From: Aureicoccus marinus
GTDB lineage: Bacteria > Bacteroidota > Bacteroidia > Flavobacteriales > Flavobacteriaceae
NCBI RefSeq assembly: GCF_002954325.1
Contig: NZ_MQVX01000001.1
Coordinates: 2,884,977-2,948,976, forward strand
Length of the DNA: 64,000 bases
Direction of reading: 5' to 3'
Shown one piece after another: positions 47,293 through 56,637 of the stretch. The notes under the pieces were generated by a model, which was not told where the DNA came from, made no database searches, and worked only from the letters and a program-made list of their open reading frames with translations. Every line of letters begins with the position of its first letter. The stretch's first letter is position 1. Both the position numbers and the translations under genes were made by a program.

Positions 47293-48654
47293 ATGAAAAA
47301 GCTATTTCTACCTACACTAGCACTTGGCTTCCTGCTCGCAAGCTGCGGGGGCAGTTCAGGGTCTAAAGGAGAATTGGTGGGTGTAAAAGGGAAAAAGTGG
47401 TACCCAGAAAAACCCTACGGAATGGAATTGATTCCGCGTGGGTCTTTTGTCATGGGTAAAGCCGAAGAGGATCAGGCCAAAGTCCTGAATGCTCCAACCC
47501 GAACAGTAACCGTTCGTTCCTTCTACATGGACGACACGGAAATCACCAACAGTGAGTACCGCCAATTCGTGGAATGGGTTAAGGATTCAGTTGTACGTTT
47601 TGAACTGGCCAAGCTCTCCGACCAATTGGGACTTACGCCTGCCGACGGCGGGATTGGTGAGTACGCCTTCGCCAGTGCAGATACCACAAAAATTTCAGTC
47701 TACGAGCGCTATATGCTCGACAACTATTCCGGTCTGGGACCAACAGGATACGAGGGACGTGCTTTGAACAAGGACGTGGACTTGATCTGGGATACCAGTG
47801 ACTATCCGGATGAATACTATGTTGAGGTGATGGACTCTCTTTACCTAAGTGAAGAGGAGACTTACAACGGTCAGCGTACCATCGACGTAGAAAAGTTGAA
47901 GTACAAGTACACCTGGATGGATATCGAGTCTGCTGCTCGCTCAAAGCAAAGCCGCAGAAAAGACTACATCCGCCAAGAGGAACTGAAGATTTATCCGGAT
48001 ACGACGGTTTGGATCCGCGACTTCCAGTACTCCTACAATGAGCCCATGCACAACGATTACTTCTGGCACGATGCCTACAGTGAGTACCCTGTTGTTGGGG
48101 TGAACTGGAGACAGGCACAAGCGTTCTGCCACTGGAGAACAAAATTCAAGAACGACGATCAAAAAAGCCGCGGTAAGCAGTTTGTCAACCAATTCCGTTT
48201 GCCAACGGAGGCGGAGTGGGAATACGCTGCCCGAGGTGGGATCGAAGGAGGTACATACCCTTGGGGTGGACCTTATGTAATCAGTGATACCGGTTGCTTT
48301 ATGGCCAACTTTAAGCCACAGCGCGGGGATTACGCGGCCGACAACGCTTTGTATACCGTTGAAGCGAAGTCTTACGAGCCGAACGATTACAACCTGTATA
48401 ATATGGCTGGTAACGTAGCCGAGTGGACCAACTCAAGCTACGATCCTGGAGCGTATGAATACGTATCGACCATGAACCCGAACGCTGGTTCTTCACAGAA
48501 CAGAAGAAAAGTGATTCGCGGTGGATCGTGGAAGGACGTTGCTTACTTCCTACAAGTGAGTACTCGTGACTACGAATACCAGGACTCAGCTCGTAGCTAC
48601 GTCGGGTTCAGAACGGTACAGGATTACATGGGCGAGGAGGACTCAACTCAGTAA
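47293..48654 (+). CDS. gldK: Gliding motility/T9SS lipoprotein GldK
   Basis: A 453-aa lipoprotein (MKKLFLPTLALGFLLASC; C18) with a formylglycine-generating-enzyme-like (FGE-sulfatase) domain: MELIPRGSFVMGKAEED, DDTEITNSEYRQFVEW, YPVVGVNWRQAQAFCHWR, RLPTEAEWEYAARGG and AGNVAEWTNSSYD, ending RKVIRGGSW and GFRTVQD. GldK with GldN forms the periplasmic ring of the type IX secretion system at the outer membrane. First of the gldKLMN block. Confidence 0.97.
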   Translation: MKKLFLPTLALGFLLASCGGSSGSKGELVGVKGKKWYPEKPYGMELIPRGSFVMGKAEEDQAKVLNAPTRTVTVRSFYMDDTEITNSEYRQFVEWVKDSVVRFELAKLSDQLGLTPADGGIGEYAFASADTTKISVYERYMLDNYSGLGPTGYEGRALNKDVDLIWDTSDYPDEYYVEVMDSLYLSEEETYNGQRTIDVEKLKYKYTWMDIESAARSKQSRRKDYIRQEELKIYPDTTVWIRDFQYSYNEPMHNDYFWHDAYSEYPVVGVNWRQAQAFCHWRTKFKNDDQKSRGKQFVNQFRLPTEAEWEYAARGGIEGGTYPWGGPYVISDTGCFMANFKPQRGDYAADNALYTVEAKSYEPNDYNLYNMAGNVAEWTNSSYDPGAYEYVSTMNPNAGSSQNRRKVIRGGSWKDVAYFLQVSTRDYEYQDSARSYVGFRTVQDYMGEEDSTQ

Positions 48655-48728
48655 TTCTTGGCTATTTAGAACACTATCTTATCTTTAACCAAATACTTAT
48701 ACATAATAACTTAAATCATTTTTGAATC

Positions 48729-49378
48729 ATGGCACAGTCTAAATCAACAAAAAAGCTATTTAACATGGCCTACGGTCTTGGAGCTTCAGTCGTTATTATT
48801 GGAGCACTTTTCAAGATCCTTCACTGGGAGATCCCAGGTGTAATTAACGGCAGTCAACTTTTGGCTCTCGGTCTTATTACAGAGGCCTCATCTTTGCAAT
48901 TAGTGCATTCGAACCAGTCGATGAAGATCTTGATTGGTCCCTAGTCTACCCAGAATTGAAGGGTGATGGAAAAGGAGGAAAAAACGAAGCTGCTTTAGCT
49001 CGTGAATCTGAAAGCCTACTTTCCGGGAAACTGGACGAACTTCTTAAGGAAGCCCAAATCGATGCCAATTTGATGAACAGTTTAGGAGAGAGTATCCGCA
49101 GTTTCGAAGGAGCTGCTAAGAACATTTCTCCAACCACAGACGCCATTCAGTCTACCAAGAAATACTCTGAAGAATTGTCTCACGCTGCCGCGCAGATGGA
49201 GTCTTTGAACAGCTTGTACAAAGTACAGCTCGAAAGTGCTTCTCGTCAGGCTTCTATCAACGAAGAAGTGGTACAAAACGCAGGGGCGTTGAAAGACCAA
49301 ATGGAGTCTTTGGCTTCTAACCTTTCTTCATTGAATGGTGTTTACGGTGGTATGCTAACCGCAATGAACAAGAAGTAA
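48729..49378 (+). CDS. gldL: Gliding motility/T9SS motor stator GldL (frameshifted in this sequence)
   Basis: A 216-aa inner-membrane protein after one base is restored. The first frame gives KKLFNMAYGLGASVVIIGAL, FKILHWEIPGVINGSQLLAL and GLITEA, then runs into a TAG. Adding one T at 48888 continues AFIFAISAFEPVDEDLDWS and the cytoplasmic helical region (LLKEAQIDANLMNSLGESIR, QMESLNSLYKVQLESAS, SSLNGVYGGMLTAMNKK). GldL and GldM form the proton-driven motor that powers type IX secretion and gliding. The conserved membrane Glu that carries protons lies in the second helix (GLITEAF...). Confidence 0.94.
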
Positions 49379-49434
49379 TTCCTGTTGCTATTAGTCCCCA
49401 AATCAAGTAGAATCAACAAAAAATAATAGACAAA

Positions 49435-50997
49435 ATGGCTGGAGGAAAACAGACGCCACGTCAAAAGATGATCAACCTGATGTATCTGGTGTTCATCGCG
49501 ATGTTGGCCTTAAATATGAGTAAAGAGGTCTTGGCCGCTTTCGGAACCATGAATGAGCGTTTCGAAGATGATAACGCCAAAAAAATCGCCTCTAATGACG
49601 CTTTCTTGGAAAGCTTAGAAATTAAGAAAGGTGAAGACCCGACCAAATACGAAGCTCTTTACAACAAGGCAGAGCAAGTCAAAACCCTTTCTAAAGAGTA
49701 CTTTGACTACTTGCAAGAGTTGAAAACTGCAATGACTGCTGACGTAGATGATCCTAAGGATTATCAAGTTATGGATAAGGCGGATTACCTGGACAATGAA
49801 TTCTTCGAAGGCGAAGGTTACAAGCCTGCAGGACAAGAGTTTATCGACCGAGTAAATAATTATCGCGAAGCGATTCTTAAAGTAATTGACGGAGAAAAAA
49901 TGACTGCGGCTGAAGAGTCGATCAAAGGTCGTTTTAATACCGATGAGGTTGAGAATCGTGAGAAGATTATGGTTAAGTGGTTGGAATACAACTACAAAGG
50001 GTACCCACTAATCGCATCTTTGACCAAGATCACCCAATTGCAAAACGATATTCAGGCAACTGAGCAGGATATCCTTTCGGGGATGTTGCAGGGGAACTAC
50101 CAGCAAGCGCTGGCCTTGAATACCTATAGCACTTTGCTTCAGCCTTCTAAAACGGCCTTTTATGCCGGTGAGAAGTTCTCAGGAAGGTTGGCGATCGGGA
50201 AAACCGATGCTTCGGCAACACCTAAGCGTGCTGAGTTGAAGTTGGACGGCCGTTCCCTGAGTGAAGGGAGAGATTACAAACTCGTTTCTGGTGGTGTTGA
50301 GCTGTTGTTCGGTGCCGGTAATGCGGGAGATCACGAGTTGAGCGGAAAATTGTTTTACGACCAGGACGGTGAAGAAACCGAAGTGGAAGTGACCAACAGC
50401 CGTTTCTCTACCATCAACAAGCCGAATGCTGCAAACATCGCTGCGGACAAGATGAACGTGGTTTACCGTGGTGTTGCTAACCCAATGACGATTTCTATTC
50501 CTGGAATCGCTGAGGATAAAGTAACCGCTAGTGCTCCTGGACTAAGAAGAGTTCGTGGTAGCAAGTACATCATGAACCCAGGAAGTGGTCGTGAAGTAAC
50601 GATCAATGCTTCAGGTGTTTTGCCTGACGGTACAACGATCCGAACTCCTGCGAAATTCCGTATTAAAGATATCCCTCGCCCTTCTGGAACCCTTCGTGGA
50701 GAAGCTGGAAGTGTGAAGATGCCTAAACGTAACCTGGAAATTGCTACGGTTGGAGCCATGCTGGAAGACTTTGATTTTGATTTGAACATTGCGGTGAGCG
50801 AGTTCAAGTTCAAAGTGCCAGGGCAGCCTACGGTAGTCGTGAAAGGTAACCGTATGAACGCTCAGGCGAAGAGTACCATCCGTCGCGCTAAGCGAGGCGA
50901 TAACGTACAGATTTTTGACATTAAAGCATACATCACCAACAACAGAAACTACAAGTTGAAGAAAGTTTCTCCGGTGGTCGTAGAGCTTACGAATTAA
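49435..50997 (+). CDS. gldM: Gliding motility/T9SS motor protein GldM
   Basis: A 520-aa protein. The N-terminal helix INLMYLVFIAMLALNMSKEV (about 13-32) inserts into the inner membrane, and the rest is a long periplasmic region of helical and beta domains (PGSGREVTINASGVL; IATVGAMLEDFDFDLNIAV). GldM passes the motor's force to the GldK/GldN ring. Length normal for the family. Starts 56 bases after gldL. Confidence 0.97.
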   Translation: MAGGKQTPRQKMINLMYLVFIAMLALNMSKEVLAAFGTMNERFEDDNAKKIASNDAFLESLEIKKGEDPTKYEALYNKAEQVKTLSKEYFDYLQELKTAMTADVDDPKDYQVMDKADYLDNEFFEGEGYKPAGQEFIDRVNNYREAILKVIDGEKMTAAEESIKGRFNTDEVENREKIMVKWLEYNYKGYPLIASLTKITQLQNDIQATEQDILSGMLQGNYQQALALNTYSTLLQPSKTAFYAGEKFSGRLAIGKTDASATPKRAELKLDGRSLSEGRDYKLVSGGVELLFGAGNAGDHELSGKLFYDQDGEETEVEVTNSRFSTINKPNAANIAADKMNVVYRGVANPMTISIPGIAEDKVTASAPGLRRVRGSKYIMNPGSGREVTINASGVLPDGTTIRTPAKFRIKDIPRPSGTLRGEAGSVKMPKRNLEIATVGAMLEDFDFDLNIAVSEFKFKVPGQPTVVVKGNRMNAQAKSTIRRAKRGDNVQIFDIKAYITNNRNYKLKKVSPVVVELTN

Positions 50998-51004
50998 TAA
51001 CTAT

Positions 51005-51904
51005 ATGACTATGAATTGGAAATCAGTTTTAATCGTTGCTGCAGTGGGATGCCTTCCGCTCTCATTGTCTGCACAGGCCAACATCCTGAACGCAAGGAGT
51101 CCAGAAGAGGTAGGTCGTAAGACTTCAGCGCAGATTGCGGCTGATGACGACAAGCCCCTGGCCTACGGTTATGTAGACGACAGAGATATTCTCTGGTCGA
51201 AGACCGTATGGGAAGTGATCGACTTGGATGAGCGAGTGAATTTTCCGCTCTACTACCCAACCGATACCATAGGGACGGACAGACAGTCTTTGTACTACAC
51301 TTTGCTGAAAGGTGTTAAAAGTGGAAAACTCGACGCGTATACCGACTCTTACTTTACCGAAAAGAGAAAGTTTACCGAGTTGACGGCAACCTTAGCAAAA
51401 GTGGATACAACAGACTTGGGTTACGAGCAAATCAATGCTGGTGAGCAATTGTCTGAGGAGTTTGTTAACCGCCGAGATATTTCCGGTGCGGACATTGAAG
51501 AGTTCCGTGTAAAGGGTATCTGGTACTTTGATAAGCGCCAAGGAGAATTGAAATACCGCATTCTCGGAATCGCTCCTGTTGCTCCGGACGTAAACTTTAT
51601 CGATGACGAATCGGTAAACCCTGGAGAAAACAAAGTCGAGTTGTTCTGGGTTTGGTATCCGAGTGCACGCCAATTGCTGCACGATGCCAAGGTGTTTAAC
51701 TCCCGAAATTCGGCCCAGCCGATCTCTTTCGACATGCTCTTAAATGCGAGGAGATTCAATGGTGTCATCTACAGGGAAGACAATGTACAAGGCGATCGAA
51801 ACATCAACGAGTACATTTTCGACAACGCTCTCTTCCAGCTGCTGGAAGCCAATCGGATCAAAGAGTCTATCCGCGACCGCGAACAAGACATGTGGGCCTA
51901 CTAG
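51005..51904 (+). CDS. gldN: Gliding motility/T9SS protein GldN
   Basis: A 299-aa protein with a signal peptide (MNWKSVLIVAAVGCLPLSLSA; start at 51005 or the in-frame ATG 51011). Family segments are DDRDILWSKTVWEVIDLDER, NFPLYYPTD, SLYYTLLKGVKSGKLDAY and ELFWVWYPSARQLLHDAKVF. It forms the periplasmic ring with GldK. Last of the block and closed by a hairpin terminator. Confidence 0.96.
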   Translation: MTMNWKSVLIVAAVGCLPLSLSAQANILNARSPEEVGRKTSAQIAADDDKPLAYGYVDDRDILWSKTVWEVIDLDERVNFPLYYPTDTIGTDRQSLYYTLLKGVKSGKLDAYTDSYFTEKRKFTELTATLAKVDTTDLGYEQINAGEQLSEEFVNRRDISGADIEEFRVKGIWYFDKRQGELKYRILGIAPVAPDVNFIDDESVNPGENKVELFWVWYPSARQLLHDAKVFNSRNSAQPISFDMLLNARRFNGVIYREDNVQGDRNINEYIFDNALFQLLEANRIKESIRDREQDMWAY

Positions 51905-51939
51905 GCTTATCCTATAAAACACTCCAATTCACAAGTATT

Positions 51940-51968
51940 AACCGCACCTGAAAAGGTGCGGTTTTTTT
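51940..51968 (+). terminator. Terminator after gldN
   Basis: AACCGCACC (51940-51948) pairs with GGTGCGGTT (51955-51963), followed by a T-run. Confidence 0.93.
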
Positions 51969-51981
51969 GTTTGGGCTCCCG

Positions 51982-51989
51982 TACTTTTG
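51982..51989 (+). promoter_or_regulatory. -7 box directly before the FAD oxidoreductase start
   Basis: TACTTTTG, four bases (TGCC), then the ATG at 51994. Same spacing as at 30979 and 62577; implies a leaderless transcript. Confidence 0.5.
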
Positions 51990-51993
51990 TGCC

Positions 51994-53049
51994 ATGCTGG
52001 ATTACTTGATTGTCGGTGGGGGACTAACAGGGCTTTCTTTGGCTCACATTCTGGAAGAAAGAGGGCTTTCGTTTCGGATGATCGCCGATGGGGCCCAAGG
52101 AGCAACCGGAGTGGCTGGGGGGCTGTACAACCCCGTTATTCTCAAGCGTTTTACCCTGGCCTACCGAGCCGAAGAGCAGATGGATGGGATTGACACTTTC
52201 TACCAGGCCATCGAAGCGAAACTTCAGCAAAGCGTGGATTACAAAGTACCGGTCTACCGAATCTTTCATTCCGTAGAAGAACAAAACAATTGGTTTGCTG
52301 CAGCCGATAAGCCGGGCTTAGAGCGCTTTGTCGAACCCAAAGTGCACCCCAACACCAATTCTGCCTTAAAAGCCCCTCAGGGTCTGGGTCAAGTCTTGGA
52401 AACCGGGCGGGTCGATACGGCAGCCCTGCAGACCGCTTATCTGGAGTATTTGCGCAACAAGGGGTGGCTTCTGGAAGAACGTGCGGATTACGAACAACTG
52501 CAGTCCAAGCAGGGCGGAGTGATCTATAAGGAACTTCAGGCCAAAGGGGTTGTTTTTGCTGAGGGCTACGGACTAAAGCAGAATCCATTCTTTGACTATT
52601 TGCCCTTGACCGGGACCAAGGGCGAACTGCTCACCATTCACTGTCCAGGACTGCAAGAAAATAAAGTGGTCAAAGCAAGGGTGTTTCTTATTCCTTTAGG
52701 CGATGACCTCTACCGGGTGGGCGCTACCTATAAATGGAAAGACAAAACCAATACACCCACGGCGGAATCCCGGGCCGAGTTATTAGAAAAACTCGCCTTG
52801 ATCCTCGATGCTGATTTTGAAGTGGTGGATCACCGGGCTGGCGTGCGCCCCACAGTGACCGATCGACGTCCCTTGGTTGGAAGACACCCGCAATACCCGG
52901 CCTTTTGGGTCTTGAATGGAATGGGGTCCAGGGGAGTGATGACCGCTCCTTTTGCAGCCGAATTTTTGGTCAATCACATAGAAAATGGGAGTCCTTTGCC
53001 ACCAGAAATGGACATTGCACGTTTTGCAAGTAAGTGGCCTTCTAGTTAG
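51994..53049 (+). CDS. FAD-dependent oxidoreductase (DAO/glycine oxidase type)
   Basis: A 351-aa flavoprotein starting at ATG 51994. The N-terminal dinucleotide-binding motif reads YLIVGGGLTGLSLAHILEERG (about 4-23, GxGxxG variant). TKGELLTIHCPG, a D-amino-acid-oxidase-like segment GVRPTVTDRRPLVGRHP and the closing FAD contact GMGSRGVMTAPFAAEFL follow. It probably oxidises an amine or amino acid; substrate unknown. Encoded between gldN and a DUF983 gene, an arrangement I recognise from flavobacteria. The 3' end overlaps the convergent DUF983 gene by eight bases. Confidence 0.85.
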   Translation: MLDYLIVGGGLTGLSLAHILEERGLSFRMIADGAQGATGVAGGLYNPVILKRFTLAYRAEEQMDGIDTFYQAIEAKLQQSVDYKVPVYRIFHSVEEQNNWFAAADKPGLERFVEPKVHPNTNSALKAPQGLGQVLETGRVDTAALQTAYLEYLRNKGWLLEERADYEQLQSKQGGVIYKELQAKGVVFAEGYGLKQNPFFDYLPLTGTKGELLTIHCPGLQENKVVKARVFLIPLGDDLYRVGATYKWKDKTNTPTAESRAELLEKLALILDADFEVVDHRAGVRPTVTDRRPLVGRHPQYPAFWVLNGMGSRGVMTAPFAAEFLVNHIENGSPLPPEMDIARFASKWPSS

Positions 53050-53431
53050 CTTTCTTGGCTAAATCATCTTCGTAACTGTAGAAGAAATTGATCCAGATAT
53101 TTCGCGATACACGAATCAATACGGGCATCAAAGCGACCAGGGCGCCAATGATGACCAAGAAACTCTGAATAAGATCCAGGTCGAAAAAGAGGTGAGCAAT
53201 TACAAAACTCGCTACAGCGGTTGCCACTCCTAAGCCATAGCTTACGTACATGGCTCCATAAAAGAAAGAAGGCTCCATCTTGTATTTCACCCCGCAATTT
53301 CCACAGCGCTCATGCATTTTGAATAGTTTGGCCGGGTTGTAGGGATTTCGATGCACATACATGCGTTCTTGTTGGCAGCGGGGACAAGTTCCTGTTAAAA
53401 TGCTGTAGAGTTTACTTCCTTTTTTTAACAT
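53042..53431 (-). CDS. DUF983 membrane protein with zinc-ribbon-like cysteines
   Basis: A 129-aa protein starting at ATG 53431; a longer in-frame extension to 53503 would cross its own promoter. An N-terminal CPRC (C16, C19) and CGNC (C43, C46) form a zinc-ribbon-like pair of CxxC motifs, followed by MEPSFFYGAMYVSYG and two transmembrane helices. DUF983 is widespread in Bacteroidota and alphaproteobacteria with unknown function. Confidence 0.88.
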   Translation of the reverse strand: MLKKGSKLYSILTGTCPRCQQERMYVHRNPYNPAKLFKMHERCGNCGVKYKMEPSFFYGAMYVSYGLGVATAVASFVIAHLFFDLDLIQSFLVIIGALVALMPVLIRVSRNIWINFFYSYEDDLAKKAN

Positions 53432-53447
53432 TTGCAGGGTTTTGCTA

Positions 53448-53455
53448 CAAAGGTA
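53448..53455 (-). promoter_or_regulatory. -7 box of the DUF983 gene
   Basis: TACCTTTG on the minus strand, 16 bases before the ATG at 53431; matches TAnnTTTG. Confidence 0.5.
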
Positions 53456-53488
53456 GGCCTTGGTCCTGCGCTGACCAGTATTTTTCGC

Positions 53489-55398
53489 ATGTTGAACGTA
53501 CATAATTTAGGGGTTTCTTTTGGTGGAGTTCCACTGTTTGAAGGCATCAGTTTTAGACTCGGTCCCGGGGATCGCGTGGGCCTGATCGGAAAGAACGGTG
53601 CGGGTAAATCCACCATGCTTAAAGTACTGGCCAAAGACATCGATCCCGACCAGGGAAGTCTGGCCTCCGATAAAGAAATGAGCCTTGGCTTTTTGCGTCA
53701 AGACATCGACTTCGAACAGGGGCGTACCGTAGTGGAGGAAGCCCAGCAGGCCTTTGTCGAAATCAAGGCCCTCGAGAAAAAGCTGGAAACGGTCAACCAG
53801 GAACTGGCCGAACGCACCGATTACGAGAGCGAGAGTTACAACCAACTCATGATCGATCTCAACGATTTGCAACACCGCTACGAGATCATCGGCGGGTACA
53901 ACTACCAGGGAGATACCGAGCGCATCTTGCAAGGACTCGGCTTTAAACGAGAGGAATTCGGAAAACTCACCGAAACCTTTTCCGGAGGTTGGCGAATGCG
54001 GATTGAGCTGGCCAAACTCCTATTACAGCAGAACGACGTCTTGCTTCTCGATGAGCCCACCAACCACCTCGATATTGAATCCATCATTTGGTTGGAGCAC
54101 TTTCTGAGTTCCTATCCGGGAGCGGTGGTGATCGTTTCGCACGATAAGATGTTCCTCGACAATGTGACCAACCGCACCATCGAGATTGTCTTGGGGAGGA
54201 TTTACGATTACAATAAGCCTTATTCCAAATACCTGCTCTTAAGAGACGAAATCCGCGAGCAGCAGCTTGCGGCTCAAAAGAACCAGGAAAAGCACATACA
54301 GCACACCGAGAAGCTCATCGAAAAATTCAGGGCCAAGGCTTCAAAAGCATCGATGGCCCAGTCACTGATCAAAAAGCTGGACCGGATCGACCGCATCGAG
54401 GTGGATCAGGACGACAATGCCGTGATGAGCATCCGCTTTCCGGTATCGGTCACCCCGGGCAAGGTGGTGGTGGAAGCAGAATCCATCGGAAAGAACTATG
54501 GCCAAAAGGAAGTACTGCGCGAAATTGATCTGATGATCGAGCGCGGGACAAAACCGCTTTTGTAGGGCAGAATGGGCAAGGCAAGACGACCCTGGCCAAA
54601 GTCCTTGTAGGCGAGGTAGAATACAGTGGTGATCTCAAACTGGGGCACAATGTGCAGATCGGTTATTTTGCCCAGAACCAGGCGGAGTACCTGGATGGCG
54701 ACAAAACCGTCCTGGACACCATGATTGATGCGGCCAACGAAAAGAACCGCCCGCAGGTTCGTGATATACTCGGATCCTTCCTATTCCGTGGAGAAGAGGT
54801 CGATAAGTATGTGAGGGTCCTTTCCGGAGGAGAGCGCAACCGCCTGGCCCTGGCAAAGCTCTTGTTGCAGCCTTTTAATGTCTTGGTCATGGATGAGCCG
54901 ACCAACCACCTGGACATCAAATCCAAGAACGTACTCAAGGACGCCCTGAAGAACTTTGAAGGGACCCTTATCCTGGTTTCGCACGACCGGGACTTTTTAC
55001 AAGGCCTGACCGATCGGGTCTACGAATTCCGCGATCGCCGTATCAAAGAGTATTTGGGTGATATTGACTTTTACCTGGACCAGCGCAAAGTGGACGACTT
55101 TCGATCGGTGGAGAAGAGCAGTGACAAACCCAAAGAGCAGCCTGTCGAAAAGCCCAAGGCTGAGATGGATTACAAGCGACAGAAGGAAGTGAAGTCCCTC
55201 AAGAATAAACTCGGGAAGACCGAGAGAGAAATTGAGGAACTCGAAAAGATCCTGGCCGAAATGGACCACCAATTGTTGATGGATTACGACAAAACGGCGA
55301 GTGATCCAGCCTTTTTTGACGGCTACCACAAGAAGAAAGCCCGATTAGAAGAGCTCATGGAGCTTTGGGAGACCTTATCGGCCCAATTAGAGGGCTAA
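53489..55398 (+). CDS. ABC-F family ATPase (frameshifted in this sequence)
   Basis: A 636-aa soluble ATPase with two ABC domains after one base is restored. The start is ATG 53489 (MLNVHNLGVSFGG). Domain 1 has GLIGKNGAGKST (32-43), signature FSGGWRMR and Walker B LLLDEPTNHLD. A linker helix (QKNQEKHIQHTEKLIEKFRA) follows. Adding one A to the A4 run at 54550-54553 joins MIERGTKTAFVGQNGQGKTT to domain 2, with signature LSGGERNRLALAKLL and VMDEPTNHLD. A C-terminal coiled coil (KSLKNKLGKTEREIEELEKI) resembles Uup/EttA types. ABC-F proteins act on ribosomes. A TATTTTTC near-match lies directly upstream. Confidence 0.9.
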
Positions 55399-55539
55399 TT
55401 CTCTGTCAGAAAAGCATCCTTTTTTGCTTTACCACAGCATTTCATGCTTTCACAACATTTATAAGCCTATTCCCTGCATTTATTTGTGCAAACTGTGGAC
55501 TTGGGTGTTATTTGTAAGATAATTCCTAAAAAGGAACCC

Positions 55540-56448
55540 ATGCGTCGAACCGTACGTTCTACTTTTTTAACCCTCTTTGCTGCACTGATGACCTTGCCTA
55601 TGCAGGCACAAGATCTGTTGGCAAAAGAGCGGGAAGCATTGGTAGAACTCTACAAGGCGACCGGTGGTGACCAATGGAAGAATTCTTGGGATTTAAATAC
55701 TCCCGCCAGTCAGTGGTATGGTGTTAAGGTTCGCAACGGCCATGTAGTTCGTCTGGACCTCTTCAACAACCAATTGACGGGTACTCTGCCTTCCAGTATC
55801 GGAAAGTTCAGAAGTTTGGAATATTTGAATTTGAGCTTTAATCAACTGACAGGGACTTTGCCCAAGCAATTGACGGAGCTTCGTTCTTTGCGCATCCTCA
55901 AATTAGAAATGAACCGTATAAAGGGGGAATTGCCGGCGAAAATCGGGAAGATGACCGCTCTGAGAGAGGTGACCCTTTTCAACAACTTTATCGGGGGAGA
56001 ACTTCCGGAAAGTCTGGGGAATCTAAAAAATTTGGAGGTGTTGAATTTGTCCAGTAATAATTTAAGGGGAGAGATCCCGCTGGAATTGGGTTCTATAGAA
56101 AAATTGGAAGTGCTGGGCCTCTTTGAAAACCAGTTGGTGGGTAATCTGCCTTCTAGTTTGGGGAATCTAGCAAAGCTAAAAGAACTGGTCTTGGCCAACA
56201 ATATGCTCGGGGGTGCCATCCCGCTGGAATTTGGAAACCTGGCCAGTATCGAAATACTTCAGATTCAAAACAACCGCTTTCAGTCTTTTGACGGGCTTTA
56301 CAAAATGCCCACCAAAAACCTGTTGGCCTTTGATTCTGATGACAAGAAATTTCGTCCACAGTTCAAGTCTTTCAGTATTGACCGTACCCGTATGGCCGAT
56401 ACCAAGTTCGAAGACGACGACAACGAAGACGAAGATGATCACAAGTAG
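55540..56448 (+). CDS. Secreted plant-type leucine-rich-repeat protein
   Basis: A 302-aa protein starting at ATG 55540, preceded by an AAGGAA; the longer frame from 55486 would add a non-signal extension. A signal peptide (MRRTVRSTFLTLFAALMTLPMQA) is followed by a cap (WKNSWDLNTPASQWYGV). About eight LRRs of the plant-specific kind follow, LxxLxLxxNxLxGxIPxxLGxL (for example LEYLNLSFNQLTGTLPKQL, LEVLNLSSNNLRGEIPLEL, LKELVLANNMLGGAIPLEF). It ends in an acidic tail (EDDDNEDEDDHK). It probably binds protein or polysaccharide outside the cytoplasm. No T9SS C-terminal domain is evident. Confidence 0.85.
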   Translation: MRRTVRSTFLTLFAALMTLPMQAQDLLAKEREALVELYKATGGDQWKNSWDLNTPASQWYGVKVRNGHVVRLDLFNNQLTGTLPSSIGKFRSLEYLNLSFNQLTGTLPKQLTELRSLRILKLEMNRIKGELPAKIGKMTALREVTLFNNFIGGELPESLGNLKNLEVLNLSSNNLRGEIPLELGSIEKLEVLGLFENQLVGNLPSSLGNLAKLKELVLANNMLGGAIPLEFGNLASIEILQIQNNRFQSFDGLYKMPTKNLLAFDSDDKKFRPQFKSFSIDRTRMADTKFEDDDNEDEDDHK

Positions 56449-56477
56449 TTAGTTTGTACTTTTAGTTTGTTTGGTTC

Positions 56478-56505
56478 GGGGAAGCAGAGGTGCTTCCCCT
56501 TTTTT
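56478..56505 (+). terminator. Terminator after the LRR gene
   Basis: GGGGAAGCA (56478-56486) pairs with TGCTTCCCC (56491-56499), loop GAGG, followed by a T-run. Confidence 0.93.
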
Positions 56506-56609
56506 GTTCATCGATCAAGCGCCCTATTTTTTCGACGTATGACGTTATGCATTCAGGGTTGAGCGGTTAGATTTAGTATAGATTTAACAACTCAGGGCCT
56601 GTTTCAACC

Positions 56610-56617
56610 TAGCTTTG
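56610..56617 (+). promoter_or_regulatory. -7 box of the RND efflux operon
   Basis: TAGCTTTG, 20 bases before the start of the membrane-fusion gene; matches TAnnTTTG. No repressor gene is adjacent. Confidence 0.45.
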
Positions 56618-56637
56618 CAATACTTAAACAAAAATGC

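Noticed and set aside
48881-48960. Programmed frameshifting in gldL or the other split genes
   Set aside because: The nine junctions have different bases and run lengths, no common slippery heptamer or downstream structure, and all need the same +1 base correction; an assembly error is simpler.
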